DNA of 64,000 bases from Aphanomyces cochlioides (GCA_019828595.1 JAHQRK010000006.1:3038001-3102000); one strand, 5' to 3'; shown: positions 10,157 to 22,086, numbered from the stretch's first letter. Numbers and translations: made by a program. The notes: generated from the letters alone by a model not told the origin.

Positions 10157-12255
10157 GGTATGAAATATTCTTATAAATGTGCCAATGTTAATACTGTAAA
10201 TTTTTTGAATTGCAACTATTGTGCTTTTTGGGGAAATTTCCCAATTAGGCGCGGTTTGTTCAATCGTTCCAAATTTGTTTTAAGCCATTTGATTGGCTAA
10301 TAATCGACTAATTTGACAAAATATGGTACTTTTTTTCGAATCAGCCAATGAAATCTATGGGATCGGTTTGCGGCACCAACCCAAAATTTGTATCAAATCG
10401 ATAATACATTTTCAATCCATAGCTTTGTCTTTAGAGGCTGTGTCTGCAATGACATGAAGAATTTCGGATGTGGGTTCATCATGGTGACGAAGTCAAACTT
10501 TCCAACATACCAAGCTTTGCAGACTGTTTGCCAATGCGACTTAGTTGAGTTGGTCGTTGCGACTTTCGATGAACTCCATCTCTTTCACGAGTTGTTTCAA
10601 GTCGTCTGACCAACGAAGAGGTGAAATTTGTTCGACAAGACTCAACTGAGCTCGAACCGACCAAGGGTACATTTGCGACTTTAATAAGAGGCTGATACCT
10701 TAAACCATCTGAGAGATTGAGGGGCTCATTCCATGGCTGTTATTTAGAGCACGACTAACCGCGTTGATATTGTACTGCTGGGTTCGGTCGTCCAGTGTCA
10801 CAACGATGAAAGGCAGTCAGGTCGGATGAATTCTCACACCTGACAGTGCTTGCTGTGTACGTAAAGTAGAGCTGTCCGCAACGATGAGTCGTCAACCTTA
10901 TACAGTATGTAGTGTGTTTAGTCTACGTGTCAACATTTGCACGAGGTCTTCGGACAGCATCGGACAACTTCTTAAACACTTTCGAGAATGCAGTACACTT
11001 CTGGGGTCCCACCAGCTATTCCCTGTCCTCCTATACGCTTGGGCTCCTATGTCATGAAAAAATGATTGAACACAATACCACGCACCAGTATGCGAAATCC
11101 CAACGTAGATGGCTAAAATTTAGCCATCAAGTTCTCTCTCCCGGCATATATATATTTAATATATATATATGCCGGGAGAGAGAACTTGAAACGCCATCCA
11201 TCTTCCCCAAGGCTTGTCATAGCAAGCTTGTACTCCGAGTACTTGATTCCACGTAGTCCTTAGAAAATGACCATCTCAAGCGTATATATTTCACTACAGG
11301 AGGCCAATCCAGTACATCTTTCCATGGAAACTTGATCAAAACAATGACAACAACGAACGTTGACGAGGGTCCAAGCTGTCAGGGATTCGCCCTGGCCATA
11401 CATTTCAAGCAACAAGAAGTGAAATCAGAGGAAGTCGACCTGCTTCAATTCTCATCCAAGTTCAGTCAAAATATACCATGTAGAGAATACACTTCAACCT
11501 CATCATACTTTAATCAAGATAAACGGTTTCAAGAAAATTATCCGAAAAAATAATTTGACAGTTTCCAGATGACACAACGATTTATTTCCATGGGGAAGTA
11601 ATAAGTTTAGTCTGCATGTAAACATGAGATCGTCCATGGAATGATCTTCGCCTGCAATCGAATCGGCCGTCGCATTTCATTTTCCAATTTATTGAAGACC
11701 GCTTACGCTTTGGCGCAGTCTCCTGAAACAAATACAGAGCGATTTTGTATGTACTATGATATATAACCTGTAAACATGAAGTTGAATGCAAGTCACATTC
11801 AAAGCCCGCTTTCCTTTGATTGGCTCTATGTCCTTTTAATTTTCATTAAACTCTTTGATTGGCTTCAAGCCATTTTTTGTTTTATTGGATTGTTTGATTG
11901 GCTCCATGTCTTTTTCTGAATAGGGGTCTAAAAGTAGATATTTATATCCTGCTAAAATGTATATCTGTTCTTACCCATGATAAACTATACTCCAGGAGTA
12001 TTTTGTTTCCACAATTGAACTGTTAAAATTAATATTTTCAACGACAGAGATCACTGTCGCTGGTAGAATCGACACAAAAGAGATCCACAGGCGCAGGCAC
12101 ACAAAAAACCAAAGGGCACAAGTGGCAAAGCAGCACAGTGTAGAGTAGAATAAACCTCACAAACTCGACTTCTGTACGACAGCTCTGTAAGCTCGATTAT
12201 CACCCTTCAAGGAATGTAAAGACTCTGGTGTTAGATTATTGCTTTTAGCAACCTA
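10157..12255. other. Gene-free repeat-rich stretch
   Basis: Two kilobases without a credible gene. It holds one copy of a dispersed CCAAT-rich repeat (about 10250-10412), a 63-bp palindrome (11127-11189), and three spaced copies of TTTGATTGGCT (near 11816, 11856 and 11897). From about 12000 it may contain decayed LTR-like sequence, but no matching pair was found. Confidence 0.4.
11127..11189. repeat. 63-bp palindrome with a single mismatch
   Basis: A perfect hairpin centred at 11158: the left arm starts TCAAGTTCTCTCTCCCGGCA, then alternating AT, then the exact complement. Only the pair 11156/11160 mismatches. A shorter palindrome, GGCTAAAATTTAGCC, sits just left of it (11111-11125). Confidence 0.9.
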
Positions 12256-13795
12256 CAGTGTGTCCGGAGATTATAGACGCAAGCATGATTTGGACTGTAT
12301 GAGGAGTCTAAGCTCGATGGAACACCTAAACTTTAGTCACAGTGCTAGAAATGTCAAGCCAAGAGTAGTCCTCCGAGTTGATTAGCCATTGCAATCACAG
12401 ATGAATGCAGAAGTCAAGATGAATGCAAAAGTCATTGGAAGAATAGAGGTTCCCAGAAACTATAGACTCATAACAAATATACTATGCATTGATAGGTCAA
12501 AATACAGAATTACTATAATACAATTGACCAACGAAATGTGTATTTCAAGCACTAAGCAGAGACACACTCACACCAGTCATTTTCGAATCGGCTCAATGCC
12601 AAAAGGGAAAAAACTGACCGACCTTGAGGTCGGCAAAGTTCTTGGCTTACATGAAGCCGGGAGAAGCAATCGAAACATTGCGAAGATCATTGGACGGAGC
12701 GAAAAGCTGTGTGAACAGTTCTACTCAATGCCAAGCACCCAAAGGCTCGAAAGAAGGTTGGTAGAAAGGTAATTCTAAAGAAATGTCACTTGAGACGAAT
12801 CTTTCGATTGGCATGTATTAAGCAACAATCATGCCGAGAGATTGAGAAGTCACTTGGCTTTATTGTTCGTAAGTCCTGTATTCATAGTGTACTGCGTGCG
12901 TCAAAGTTTGCTAAGTGCATAAAGCGAAAGCCTTCGCCGTATTTGAAGAAGCGACACAAAATCGCCCGCTTGCGCTTTGCAAAGTAGTATATCAACAAGC
13001 CCAACTTCTGGCACCGTGTCGTCATTTCAGACGAAAAAAATTCAATTTGGATGGCCCCGACGGTTGCCAATATTACTGGCATGACCTCCGTCGGGAGCCT
13101 GAAACCTACTCCATGCGAGTTGTCGGTGGTGGTTCCGTCATGGTGTGGGCTGCAATCTGCAGCCAAGGCAAGTCCAAGCTGGCAATTCTGCAAGGAAAAC
13201 AAGATTGCTCGAAGTACTGCGAGACGCTATCGAATTATCTGCTTCCTTTTTGCGGGAGCTCGAAGAAAAACATGGCATAAATGAGCCTGTTTTTCAACAT
13301 GATAACAGCAACCGCTGAGTTCTTGTCCAACGCCAATTGTTTGCCCTTGATTTGGCTCTCCAAAAGCCCGGATTTGAACGTGATTGAAAATGTGTGGGGC
13401 GTTTTAGCCCGGGATGTCTACAAAAATGGTCGACAGTTTGCAACCAAAGAGCAATTGGAATCCCAAATCCTCAAATCATGGGATCAAATAAGATTGTCTT
13501 ACTTGGAGGCATTGGTTGATGACATGCCAACTCGAATGGCGGAAGTAGTCATTCGAGCAGGCTCTGCAATCGACAGATAATTCGAAAAACATGAATGCGT
13601 CTATTGTTTCTGGACTTACTTGTTTTCGTTTTTTGTCCTTATCTAGGAACCACGCTTACCTTTCGCAAATCGCTAAAGCATACAGTTTATACACTTAGTT
13701 CTGTTGCCATGAGTCCAACTAGCACCATGTAATTCAAAGCCAAAGCTATCAGGGTGCAAGATATATGGCTGCGTCTATAATCTCCGGACACACTG
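12256..13795 (+). mobile_element. Tc1-like element, 1,540 bp
   Basis: Terminal inverted repeats start CAGTGTGTCCGGAGATTATA at both ends (left at 12256, complement at 13795), with about 28 matching bases. A TA dinucleotide flanks each end (12254-12255 and 13796-13797), the Tc1/mariner target duplication. The element carries a degenerate transposase in plus orientation. Confidence 0.9.
12596..13580 (+). pseudogene. Degenerate Tc1-type transposase
   Basis: Pieces in several frames spell a Tc1 transposase. A homeodomain-like HTH from 12596 (LTDLEVGKVLGLHEAGRSNR) is followed near 13046-13170 by FNLDGPDG...YWHDLRREP and GGGSVMVWAAI, the hallmark of the DDE core. The C-terminal part is near 13364-13580 (SPDLNVIENVWGVLARDVYK), containing the catalytic Glu. 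Several frameshifts and stops separate the pieces, including around the first catalytic Asp and the second. The gene is dead. Confidence 0.85.
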
Positions 13796-14226
13796 TATCA
13801 CAACCTCCAGTGCAATCACAAACAGTGAATTTAACGAGAACAGCTCTACATTGTAATAGTCTACTAGTCGCGTGTGGAAAATCACGAGTTTCCCCCGGCC
13901 AGACGCACCAGCAGCTTGCGGGTGCACCAAAAACCAAAAGAGATCAGATGGCTGTGCTGACTCCAGCTAAAAAACATAGCTATTTTAAAAATTAGTTCAA
14001 TAGTTATTTAGTCCGACTATTAATTCGATAAAGTAAATTAAATAGAATAGTAAACTTATTTCGATTAAGTTGACTTTTTAATCTTGACAGCACTTGATAA
14101 AGTAAATTTTGAATTTAATTAAGCGAGGGGGACAGACAAGATGACAACAGGACAACTTCCCGACAAGCACCACCCAAATCTTCACCCTGACGCAGTCATG
14201 AGACTGCGAACATCAACATCATCATC
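13796..14226. other. Spacer upstream of the broken ADH copy
   Basis: No gene seen. AT-rich from 13980. There is no match to the oomycete core promoter ahead of the ATG at 14227, unlike the intact copy, which suggests the second ADH had no native promoter or has lost it. Confidence 0.35.
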
Positions 14227-14493
14227 ATGGCCTCCAACAACACTTACACTGGACAAGCTGCCTTTGAACCTGGTTTCGATGTCAAGCCGCACTCGTACCC
14301 TGCCAAGCCCTTTGACGAAGAATACGACGTTGAAATCAAGGTCACTCACTGCGGTATCTGCGGCTCCGATCTACACACTATCTCAGGCGGATGGGGTGCG
14401 ATTGAATACACCATGGTTGTCGGACATGAAATCATCGGCCATGTCGTCCGTGTCGGCTCCAAAGTCGTCACTGCCAAGTATGTCATCGGTACA

Positions 14494-14900
14494 GGGAACG
14501 ACGGAATTATGGCACTAGTGGTACTTCGATTATTAAGGCTTTTGTCCAATCATATGTAACAATTTAGGTTCGAAGTTCGTAAATATATTCACCCAATCAC
14601 TAGCAGTATTAGTCGAATCCCACAGTGCTTGTATCGAGGTTCAATTCATTTCCAATGTCGTAGCAGGATATACTCTTAATCATTCATACTGTGTAAAGCA
14701 AATGCTTACTTAAACTTGTTTGAGCTGCTTGTATGTACTGACAATTTCATATTAACAGCCTTAGAAATTAGTGGGTAAAGAATTTTTATTTTTATCCAAT
14801 CATTTGCAACAAATATACTTATTTAATTCTCATTGGATAATTTTAGTTGTCATTTTAGTTCAAACAATCGAAGTACCAGTGCCATAATTCCGTCGTTCCC
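14494..14900. mobile_element. 407-bp MITE in the ADH pseudogene
   Basis: Terminal inverted repeats of about 40 bp, starting GGGAACGACGGAATTATGGC at both ends, differ by a 3-base insertion. The interior is AT-rich and non-coding, with TCCAATCAT repeated near both ends. The flanks rejoin the ADH reading frame. No clear target duplication is visible, so the superfamily is unassigned. Confidence 0.85.
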
Positions 14901-15041
14901 GTGTCGGTGTTGGCGCCCAATGCGAAAGCTGCCTCGACTGCAAGCAATGCAACCGTGACTGCGAACAACTTTACAGCGAAATGATCTGGACATACAATAG
15001 CAAAACACCCGAAGGATACACGAGTTATGCCGACTACTACC

Positions 15042-15414
15042 TGTCAGAAATGATAGTATATCCGGACTCTGTACGGATAGTGGAGATTCGTTCTTATTTT
15101 ATTACATGGTTTCGGCAACGAACAAATAATGTATTCAAGTTATAATTTAAAGTGTATTTTATGAAGAGGAGTCCGACTCCTTCAAAGTAACAATAGTAAC
15201 AAGGTCATCAACCAATCTACTTAATGTAACATTTGTTACATTATCATATGTTGATGGTTGGTTATGCTTCACGGCGTGCATCAGCTATGATGTGAAGAGG
15301 AATGCTCACTACTCAATTTGCTTCCTCGGAACTGAGCTCCTTCTAGCTCTACGTATTGTGTATACCCTTCTCTATTGCTTGCTTTCTGCGTGTGTGTGAT
15401 TTTTATATTTGTTA
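15042..15414 (+). repeat. 5' LTR of the copia element
   Basis: 373 bp, TGTCAG...TTGTTA. It differs from the 3' LTR at only about five positions (for example G/A near 15090, an A indel near 15220, and TATACCCTTC against TATCCCCTC near 15361), so the insertion is young relative to the repeats around it. Confidence 0.93.
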
Positions 15415-15422
15415 TTTCAAGT

Positions 15423-16310
15423 ATGACTATTCCTGCTGCTTCTTCTGTGAAACAATCTCTTCCTGCGGACTTGGCTCTTCTGGCATTTGACGGAAAGAAG
15501 GCCTCGTTTCGTGTTTGGTTCCAAGGTTTCATTAGTTATCTAGAGGGACTTACTCTAGAGATGACAGGAAACTATCTTAGGAAACCTAAAAAGTTACCAG
15601 AACCACGTATCAAATACGAGGACTGGTTGACATGTGTGCCTCCTGTAGAATCTACTGGTAATGAGGTTCATGATCAGTGGCATGCATACAATAGAAAGAG
15701 AACCGAGCAAAAGGTTCGATTTTATCTCTTAGCTCTTCTTCCTAAGTCTTTCGTTCAACAATTACGAGATACGACTGACTCAAAGACTCCTGTGCATGAG
15801 GTGTGGGCTGAGGTGAATCGGCGATACGGGATTTCTAACGTATCTGTTGTTACTAATTACATGGGACAATTAGTCAAAATAGCTCAAAAACCATTTGACA
15901 ATATTCAGTCATGGTTTGGTGAGATTAGGTCCCTAAAGAATTTGATCAATTCACAGTCCCAACAGCACTTGGGACGAGATAGTGTAACTGATGATATGCT
16001 TATTTATTTGGCATTGAATGAATTACCTTCTCAATTTTATGGTGCACAGATTAAATATGACTCTTCCTTCACCTTGTCTGATGTTGAGACAAAATTGGTG
16101 GGTGTTTTCGGTCAAAAAAGAAAATCGGCTATTTTGACCATGGGAGGTCAAAATTCCAAGCAAGAAGTGCCTGTGAACAATGTTGCAAAATTGTCCAGTC
16201 AGGGGCCAGGAAAGCGAAAAAATGGCAATATTTCGGCCAATCAAAACAAGCGACACGATGACGGTCAAGGCAAAGCCAACGCGCGTCCGACGCCTCAAGG
16301 AATGAAATGA
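15423..16310 (+). CDS. Copia gag, ending at a stop in the zinc knuckle
   Basis: Translation from the ATG at 15423 gives a retrotransposon gag: a helical UBN2-like capsid region (LLALLPKSFVQQL, NYMGQLVKIAQ) and a basic tail. The TGA at 16308-16310 falls exactly where the first cysteine of a CCHC-type knuckle is expected. The frame continues as FYC...H...C (residues after the stop: FYCDGKYNVAGQDHPKWKC), so TGA most likely arose from a Cys codon. The same frame then runs to the mariner insertion at 16586. Confidence 0.8.
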   Translation: MTIPAASSVKQSLPADLALLAFDGKKASFRVWFQGFISYLEGLTLEMTGNYLRKPKKLPEPRIKYEDWLTCVPPVESTGNEVHDQWHAYNRKRTEQKVRFYLLALLPKSFVQQLRDTTDSKTPVHEVWAEVNRRYGISNVSVVTNYMGQLVKIAQKPFDNIQSWFGEIRSLKNLINSQSQQHLGRDSVTDDMLIYLALNELPSQFYGAQIKYDSSFTLSDVETKLVGVFGQKRKSAILTMGGQNSKQEVPVNNVAKLSSQGPGKRKNGNISANQNKRHDDGQGKANARPTPQGMK

Positions 16311-16585
16311 TTCTACTGCGATGGGAAGTACAATGTCGCTGGCCAAGACCATCCCAAGTGGAAGTGCCCGAAGCGTCAAGACAACTTCAGCCGGGGATGG
16401 GTCCGTTCGAACATCTATGAAGTCCCAAGAAAGATCCAAGATTCGACACCCAGAGGTCGCGATGCGACTCGCGAAGAGATGCCCTGTGGTGCCATCACCA
16501 CGCGCGAGGAACCCTCTACGGCCAACTCAAGAATTGAAGTCGAGATTCCCGACATCGACTCGACCAAGTCGTATGAAGATATCTA

Positions 16586-17881
16586 CACCTTTTTACCTTC
16601 AAGTTCAGGGGATCGGAAGTTCAAGTGCAGTGTACTCTCAAATTCGATAACTACAAAGACTAATCACCTGTATTAAAGAATATTATCCTCCTACTTGGAC
16701 ACCCTCCAAATTCATCACTGACTCAAAGAACTTTTGAGTGTGTCGATAACAGCTTCGGCAGAGACCAGGTGTGATGACCTCAATCGCTTGCTGTGACGCA
16801 AGTTCGAGGATGCGCGCTCTATGCGCTTTGATTGTCGTATTCGGTGGGATGGTCAGCAGATCACGTCGTCTTTCACGAAGAATCCTTTTCACATCGGCTT
16901 TGAATGTCGAGAAGACGTTCTCAATTGGATTGAGCATGGGGCTGTATGGCCTCAAACGCAATAGAGTTGGGTTTCCACAGTTGGTCGGAAGAAATGCTTC
17001 TTCAATTCTTGAATGGCATGGAGCATTATCCATAACAATCACAATGTCATCAAGTGAGTAGGATCTTGAAAGGCTGCCAAGCAATTCGACAAGACATTCA
17101 TACATGTCCGTCGCTTTGTTCGACCCAAACTTGTACTTGAAAAAGACAAGACCGTCCTCGCCAATGCATGCTATGACATGCATATTTTCACCCTTTGATG
17201 AGGTTTTCTTCGTCACTGCACGCTTGCCCTTTTCACTCTATCCGAATTCACGCGAGCACCATGTATTGTAATTTGTTTCGTCTAGATAAAAACATGCTTG
17301 CCATCGCCTTGCAATTGCCAAAGTTGGCGCAAAAAGTCGCGGCGAGCAATCTTTTTCTCCAGCAAATTCATTTTCTCTGGCTCATAATGGAGCTTCTTGA
17401 GGGTAAACATTCTTCCATCGAGGTGGTGGCTTATTGTCTTTGCAGTGACGACGACGCCGTACTGGGTCGCAATGATTGACGCCATTCCTTCCAACGTAAG
17501 ATCGGGTGTAACAGAGAGTGCTTCGAGATGTTCAACATGTTCTTCTGTTATCTTGTTATACCTAGAGCCACCCCAAGGTTCCTTTTGTGAGCTCCAGTCG
17601 CTTGTCTTCCTTGCTTTATAGACCCAATGCTCCGCAGTTCTTTCCTTGACACCAAGAGTTGTTGCTACAAGCTTCCAATCTTTATGTTCTCTTGCCGCTG
17701 CAAGAACGCCTTTCTTCTGGAATTGGCGCAGTTCATGAGATGTCTTCATGGACGTCGAATATCACAAACTGACCTGCGTAGTATGGCAGGAAGAAATCGT
17801 TGCCTCTCATCACTTATCTGTCATCTTTATAAAATTTCATACTTGAACTTCCGATCCCCTGAACTTGAAGGTAAAAAGGTG
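16586..17881 (-). mobile_element. Tc1/mariner element inside copia, 1,296 bp
   Basis: Inverted repeats of about 40 bp, CACCTTTTTACCTTCAAGTT inward from each end, flanked by TA (16584-16585 and 17882-17883). It interrupts the copia gag-pol frame between the zinc knuckle and the protease. The transposase lies on the minus strand. Confidence 0.93.
16683..17749 (-). pseudogene. Mariner-type (DDE_3) transposase, broken
   Basis: Two minus-strand frames make one transposase. 17282-17749 holds the helix-turn-helix region (LAAAREHKDWKLVATTLGV, and TLEGMASIIATQYGVVVTAK). 16683-17216 holds the catalytic core with IVMDNAPCHSR and YSPMLNPIENVF. Between them the first catalytic Asp (LDETNYNTW) survives in a third stretch, after a one-base frameshift near 17282, and is followed by a TAG in place of a Trp codon near 17235. 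The enzyme is therefore not encoded intact. Confidence 0.85.
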
Positions 17882-17883
17882 TA

Positions 17884-20800
17884 CTTTTTGGCGACGACGA
17901 CGAGATCGGAGATGATATCATGCAATATTCTCCAGGTCTCGTTGCCGATACGACTGCCACTCCACGCATGGAAACCGTTGCAGCCTCCATGAAGACTCTG
18001 TCTGTGGAGCTCGATCAGGTAATTTCGACACACCTATCACATCTATTAACATTACGTTCTATGAGCAGAAGAGAATGGGCTCTGGACGGAGGATGTGGTT
18101 ATCACATGACAGGTGATGCAGACTACCTTGTTAAGTCTAATAAACACTCTGGTTTTGTGTTTAAGTTTGGCGACGGGAAAGATCTGCACAGCACACACAT
18201 AGGTGTAGCAAAGCTCTGGTTTCAGTCTCCTCAAGGACTACGAGCATTCACATTCCTCAATGTAGCCTATGTGCCCGGTGCTAAAGCTAATATACTAAGT
18301 GAAAGTCGATTAAAACAGTGTGGATATTTCATCGTTGACAGCGCCTGCGAGACGTACAAGTATGTATTTAAGGATAGTTCACTACAGTTCATCGCTAGCT
18401 GTATCAACGGTGTCTATTACGTTAGAAGTCATTCGATTAATGAGCGTCAGATTATTTTTCATACAATTAAACATGCACCAACTCGCCAGACTGTAATAAC
18501 AAACGTGAATCGAGCAAAAGAGCTCTTTCGTGAGTGGCATGTGAGACCAGGCCACGTGAACAGAGAAACTCTAACTCGTATGTTGACGTCTGGAAAGATA
18601 AAAGGTCTTCCTCATGTGCATGTCGATAGTCTAAATGATATAAAGGTGTTTTGTAAGACTTGTGTTATAGCTAAGCACAAACGCATGTCCTATAAGCGGC
18701 GTGTTGGATCTAGACATCCTGATCCTTTGGGATCTCTACACATGGACACATGTGGGTCACTTAAGCAAACAGAATTGTACGGAACAACCAGCGACATTCG
18801 CTACTACTGCTCCGTCGTAGACGATACGTCGTCTTACCGATGGGCATCCTTGCACAAGACTAAGGACACAATTCCTAATACTATTGAAGACTTTGTGAAT
18901 ATGGTTCAAAGACAAACAGACAAGGTCATTCGCCGAGTGCGAACTGATGGAGGCACTGAGTTCAACAACAGGTCGCTTCTTAAATTCTACAATGAACTGG
19001 GTATTAAATATGAAAGGTCTAATCGATATTCACCCGAGGAGAATGGGTCTGCTGAGAGAGACCACCAGTCAAAGTTTGCTAAAGTTAGATGCATGCTTTT
19101 AGATGCTAATATGAATGCAAAGTGGTGGCCCGAAGCATTGATGTATGCTACGTATATCCAAAATCTCACACCTTCCAAGCGTCTGAAGACACCGTATGAA
19201 TGTGTTCATGGTGTCCTTCCTGATTTAAGTCGCATTCATATGTGGGGATGTGTGTGTTACGCACACATACCGCAAGAGCTTCGATCAGACAAGAAGCTCT
19301 CATCTAGGTCTATGAAGTGTCGATTCCTAGGAATAGCAGAAGACTAGAAAGGATATCGTCTATTAGATATTCATAGTAACAAGTTTCTAATCGCACGTGA
19401 TGTTACTTTTGATGGCGGGTTCCTTGGAGATGCTGTAAGCAAAGTTTTCCACCACCAGGAACCTCGCCTAACGCTCAGTGAAACCCAAGCAATTGACTCA
19501 CTGCCCAGTGCAGGAGCCATGGGTTCGCATGCTGGTGATTGTGAGAGCAACGCTGCTCGTCGTGAGAGAAACGCTGCTCGTTGTGAGAGCACTCACGACA
19601 ATGATAATGACATCTCACACACCTCAAGAAGTACTTCTGTAGACGTACAGGACGAGAATCATTCAGACGTGGATGATCCTACTTCACCTTCCAGATCTAA
19701 TCGTAAAAGGACAAACAATGGTGACATTCATAACATGCAGTTAAAGAAAACACGAGTTACTAGAGTTAGTGGGAGCACTTCAATGAGGGTGAGTCAAAAT
19801 GACTCTCCAACCTCAACCCTTGACTCTCCACCCCAAACCCTTAAATCTTACACGAGATCGCTTCGACAAAATCGTCGTCTCCCTCGTCGTTTCGACGACT
19901 ACGTCTGAAATAATGCGATCATTCGATCAGGTCATCCAAGAACTGAGTCTCTTAAATTGAATGAATTACTAAACTTATTGCATTCTGGACTTCGATCTAT
20001 TGATCAACTGGCAGAGTATTCTGTAAATGTTGGTGATATGTCAACAACAACTCAGCCAAATCCAAAAGTGGTAATACCTCGATCTCTAAAAGAGGCGCTT
20101 ACTGGTCCAAACAGTGCACAGTGGCGTCAAGCCATTGATGAGGAATATCAGTCGTTAATCGATAATAAAACGTGGAAGTTGACTGAGCTACCTCCTCGTA
20201 GACTAGCCATTCCGTGCCACTGGGTATTTACTGTAAAGTACCACTCTAATGGGTCCATCGAGCGCTTCAAGGCTCGTCTAGTAGCACAGGGATGCCATCA
20301 AGAGTATGGTGTAGACTGTGATGAAATCTATGCACCTGTTGCTCGATTTGAATCACTTCGACTGGTTCTAGCACTAGGTGTTATTCATGATTGTATTATT
20401 AAGCAAATGGATGTGCACACAGCCTTTCTAAATGGGCCCATTCCGAATGGTACCAAACTGTACATGCGTCAGGCTCCAGGCTTTGTGCAGAGTCGTTCTA
20501 AACATCTAGTCTATGAGCTTGTTAAAAGCATATATGGACTTAAGCAGGCTCCTAGAATTTGGTATCAACTCCTACATGAGTTTCTAACATCAGTTGGTTT
20601 TGAACGATGCAGCAATGAATATTGCATCTATGTTCAAAAAGTGGGAGAACACAAAGACGAATGGATTGTTGTTGTGGTATATGTTGACGATCTAACAATT
20701 ATATCGAGGAACAATGAGTTGGTAGTCAATCTTCAGTCTCAATTGAGTAGTCGATTCAAAATGAAAGACCTTGGAGACTTTACATACTTAAAATAAGAGT

Positions 20801-21644
20801 TGAGAGAAATAGATCGTTAAAAATCATGACACTATCCCAGGAGAAATACATCTTCGACTTGCTCGAGAAGTATAACATGGTTAACTGCAAACCAGCTCAA
20901 ACACCACAGCTAGTGGGAGTAGAACTGTATCCTGAAACCTCTCTCTCTCCTGCTGAGATCGCCAAACAACCATATGACTATAGAGGGTTAGTTGGTTCAC
21001 TACAATATTTAGTTAGAGGCACACGGCCAGACATTGCAAACGCTGTGCGATCTCTTAGTAAGTTCTTATCATGTTATAATAAACTACATTGGGAAGCAGC
21101 CCTGAGAATACTAAGATACTTGAAAGGGACGTCCACATATGGACTTCTTATAGATGGAAACCAAGCCGGAGTTTCGTTAGAAGTCTATACGGATGCGAGT
21201 TTCGCGACTCAACATAAAGAGCGTAAGTCAGTAACAGGATATTTAAATATAATAGCCGGTGTCTGTATTTCTTGGTGCAGCTCTAAGCAAGCATGTGTGT
21301 CAGTCTCGACGACTGAGTCGGAATTGGTCGCTCAAAGCGAGGGCATTAAGGAAAGCGAATGGGTCTGTCACCTACTCAGTGAGATGGGATTCAAACCATC
21401 TGGACCAGTTGTTGTCTGGTGCGACAACACTGCAGCGATATACATAGTCCACAATCCTGGAAATCACAAAGCCAGCAAACATAGATATTTATTTGCAATA
21501 GACTTAGTTGAAAAGGATAGAATCAAAGTAAAATACTGCAAGACAGAGGAAATGCTTGCAGATATCCTAACTAAGGCAATGCCGGTGAAGCAATTCCAAT
21601 TCCTGCGTCATGCGATGGGTGTGCGAGATCTGTCCCCTTCGTAA
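17884..21644 (+). pseudogene. Copia pol: protease, integrase, RT, RNase H
   Basis: Protease begins at ALDGGCGYHMTGD near 18076; the usual catalytic D-S/T-G reads D-G-G here. The integrase zinc finger (WHVRPGHVNRE...CKTC) is near 18536-18665. The integrase core has Asp in HMDTCG, Asp in RTDGGTEF and Glu in PEENGSAER (18740-19070). Reverse transcriptase has YVDDLTII (near 20680) and the copia signature HWVFTVKYHSNGSIERFKARLV-like start near 20217. RNase H has YTDASF, TTESEL and WCDN (21187-21430). Defects: a missing T at the mariner junction (17884), TAG at 19345, TGA at 19906 and a one-A deletion near 20790. Confidence 0.9.
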
Positions 21645-21713
21645 CGATAAACAGCACAATTAACAGCAGAATTGGGGTTAGGTAATGGAGTCTCCTCACT
21701 CTTCAAGTGGGAG

Positions 21714-22086
21714 TGTCAGAAATGATAGTATATCCGGACTCTGTACGGATAGTGGAGATTCATTCTTATTTTATTACATGGTTTCGGCAACGAACAAATA
21801 ATGTATTCAAGTTATAATTTAAAGTGTATTTTATGAAGAGGAGTCCGACTCCTTCAAAGTAACAATAGTAACAAGGTCATCAACCAATCATACTTAATGT
21901 AACATTTGTTACATTATCATATGTTGATGGTTGGTTATGCTTCACGGCGTGCATCAGCTATGATGTGAAGAGGAATGCTCACTACTCAATTTGCTTCCTC
22001 GGAACTGAGCTCCTTCTAGCTCTACGTATTGTGTATCCCCTCTCTATTGCTTGCTTTCTGCGTGTGTGTGATTGTTATATTTGTTA
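21714..22086 (+). repeat. 3' LTR of the copia element
   Basis: 373 bp, nearly identical to 15042-15414, followed at once by the target duplication CTACC and the resumed ADH sequence. Confidence 0.93.

Larger units (their letters stand above)
15042..22086 (+). mobile_element. Copia LTR retrotransposon with a mariner inside
   Basis: Two 373-bp LTRs bound the element, which sits in the ADH pseudogene with a 5-bp target duplication CTACC (15037-15041 and 22087-22091). A polypurine tract AAGTGGGAG stands directly before the 3' LTR. Internal order is gag, protease, integrase, reverse transcriptase, RNase H, which defines the Copia superfamily. No standard tRNA primer-binding site is recognised after the 5' LTR; the gag ATG follows only 8 bp later. 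Without the inserted mariner the element is about 5.75 kb. Confidence 0.95.

Noticed and set aside
15375..15422. Upstream start of copia gag within the 5' LTR
   Set aside because: The first 16 codons are LTR sequence; the ATG at 15423 is the first after the LTR.
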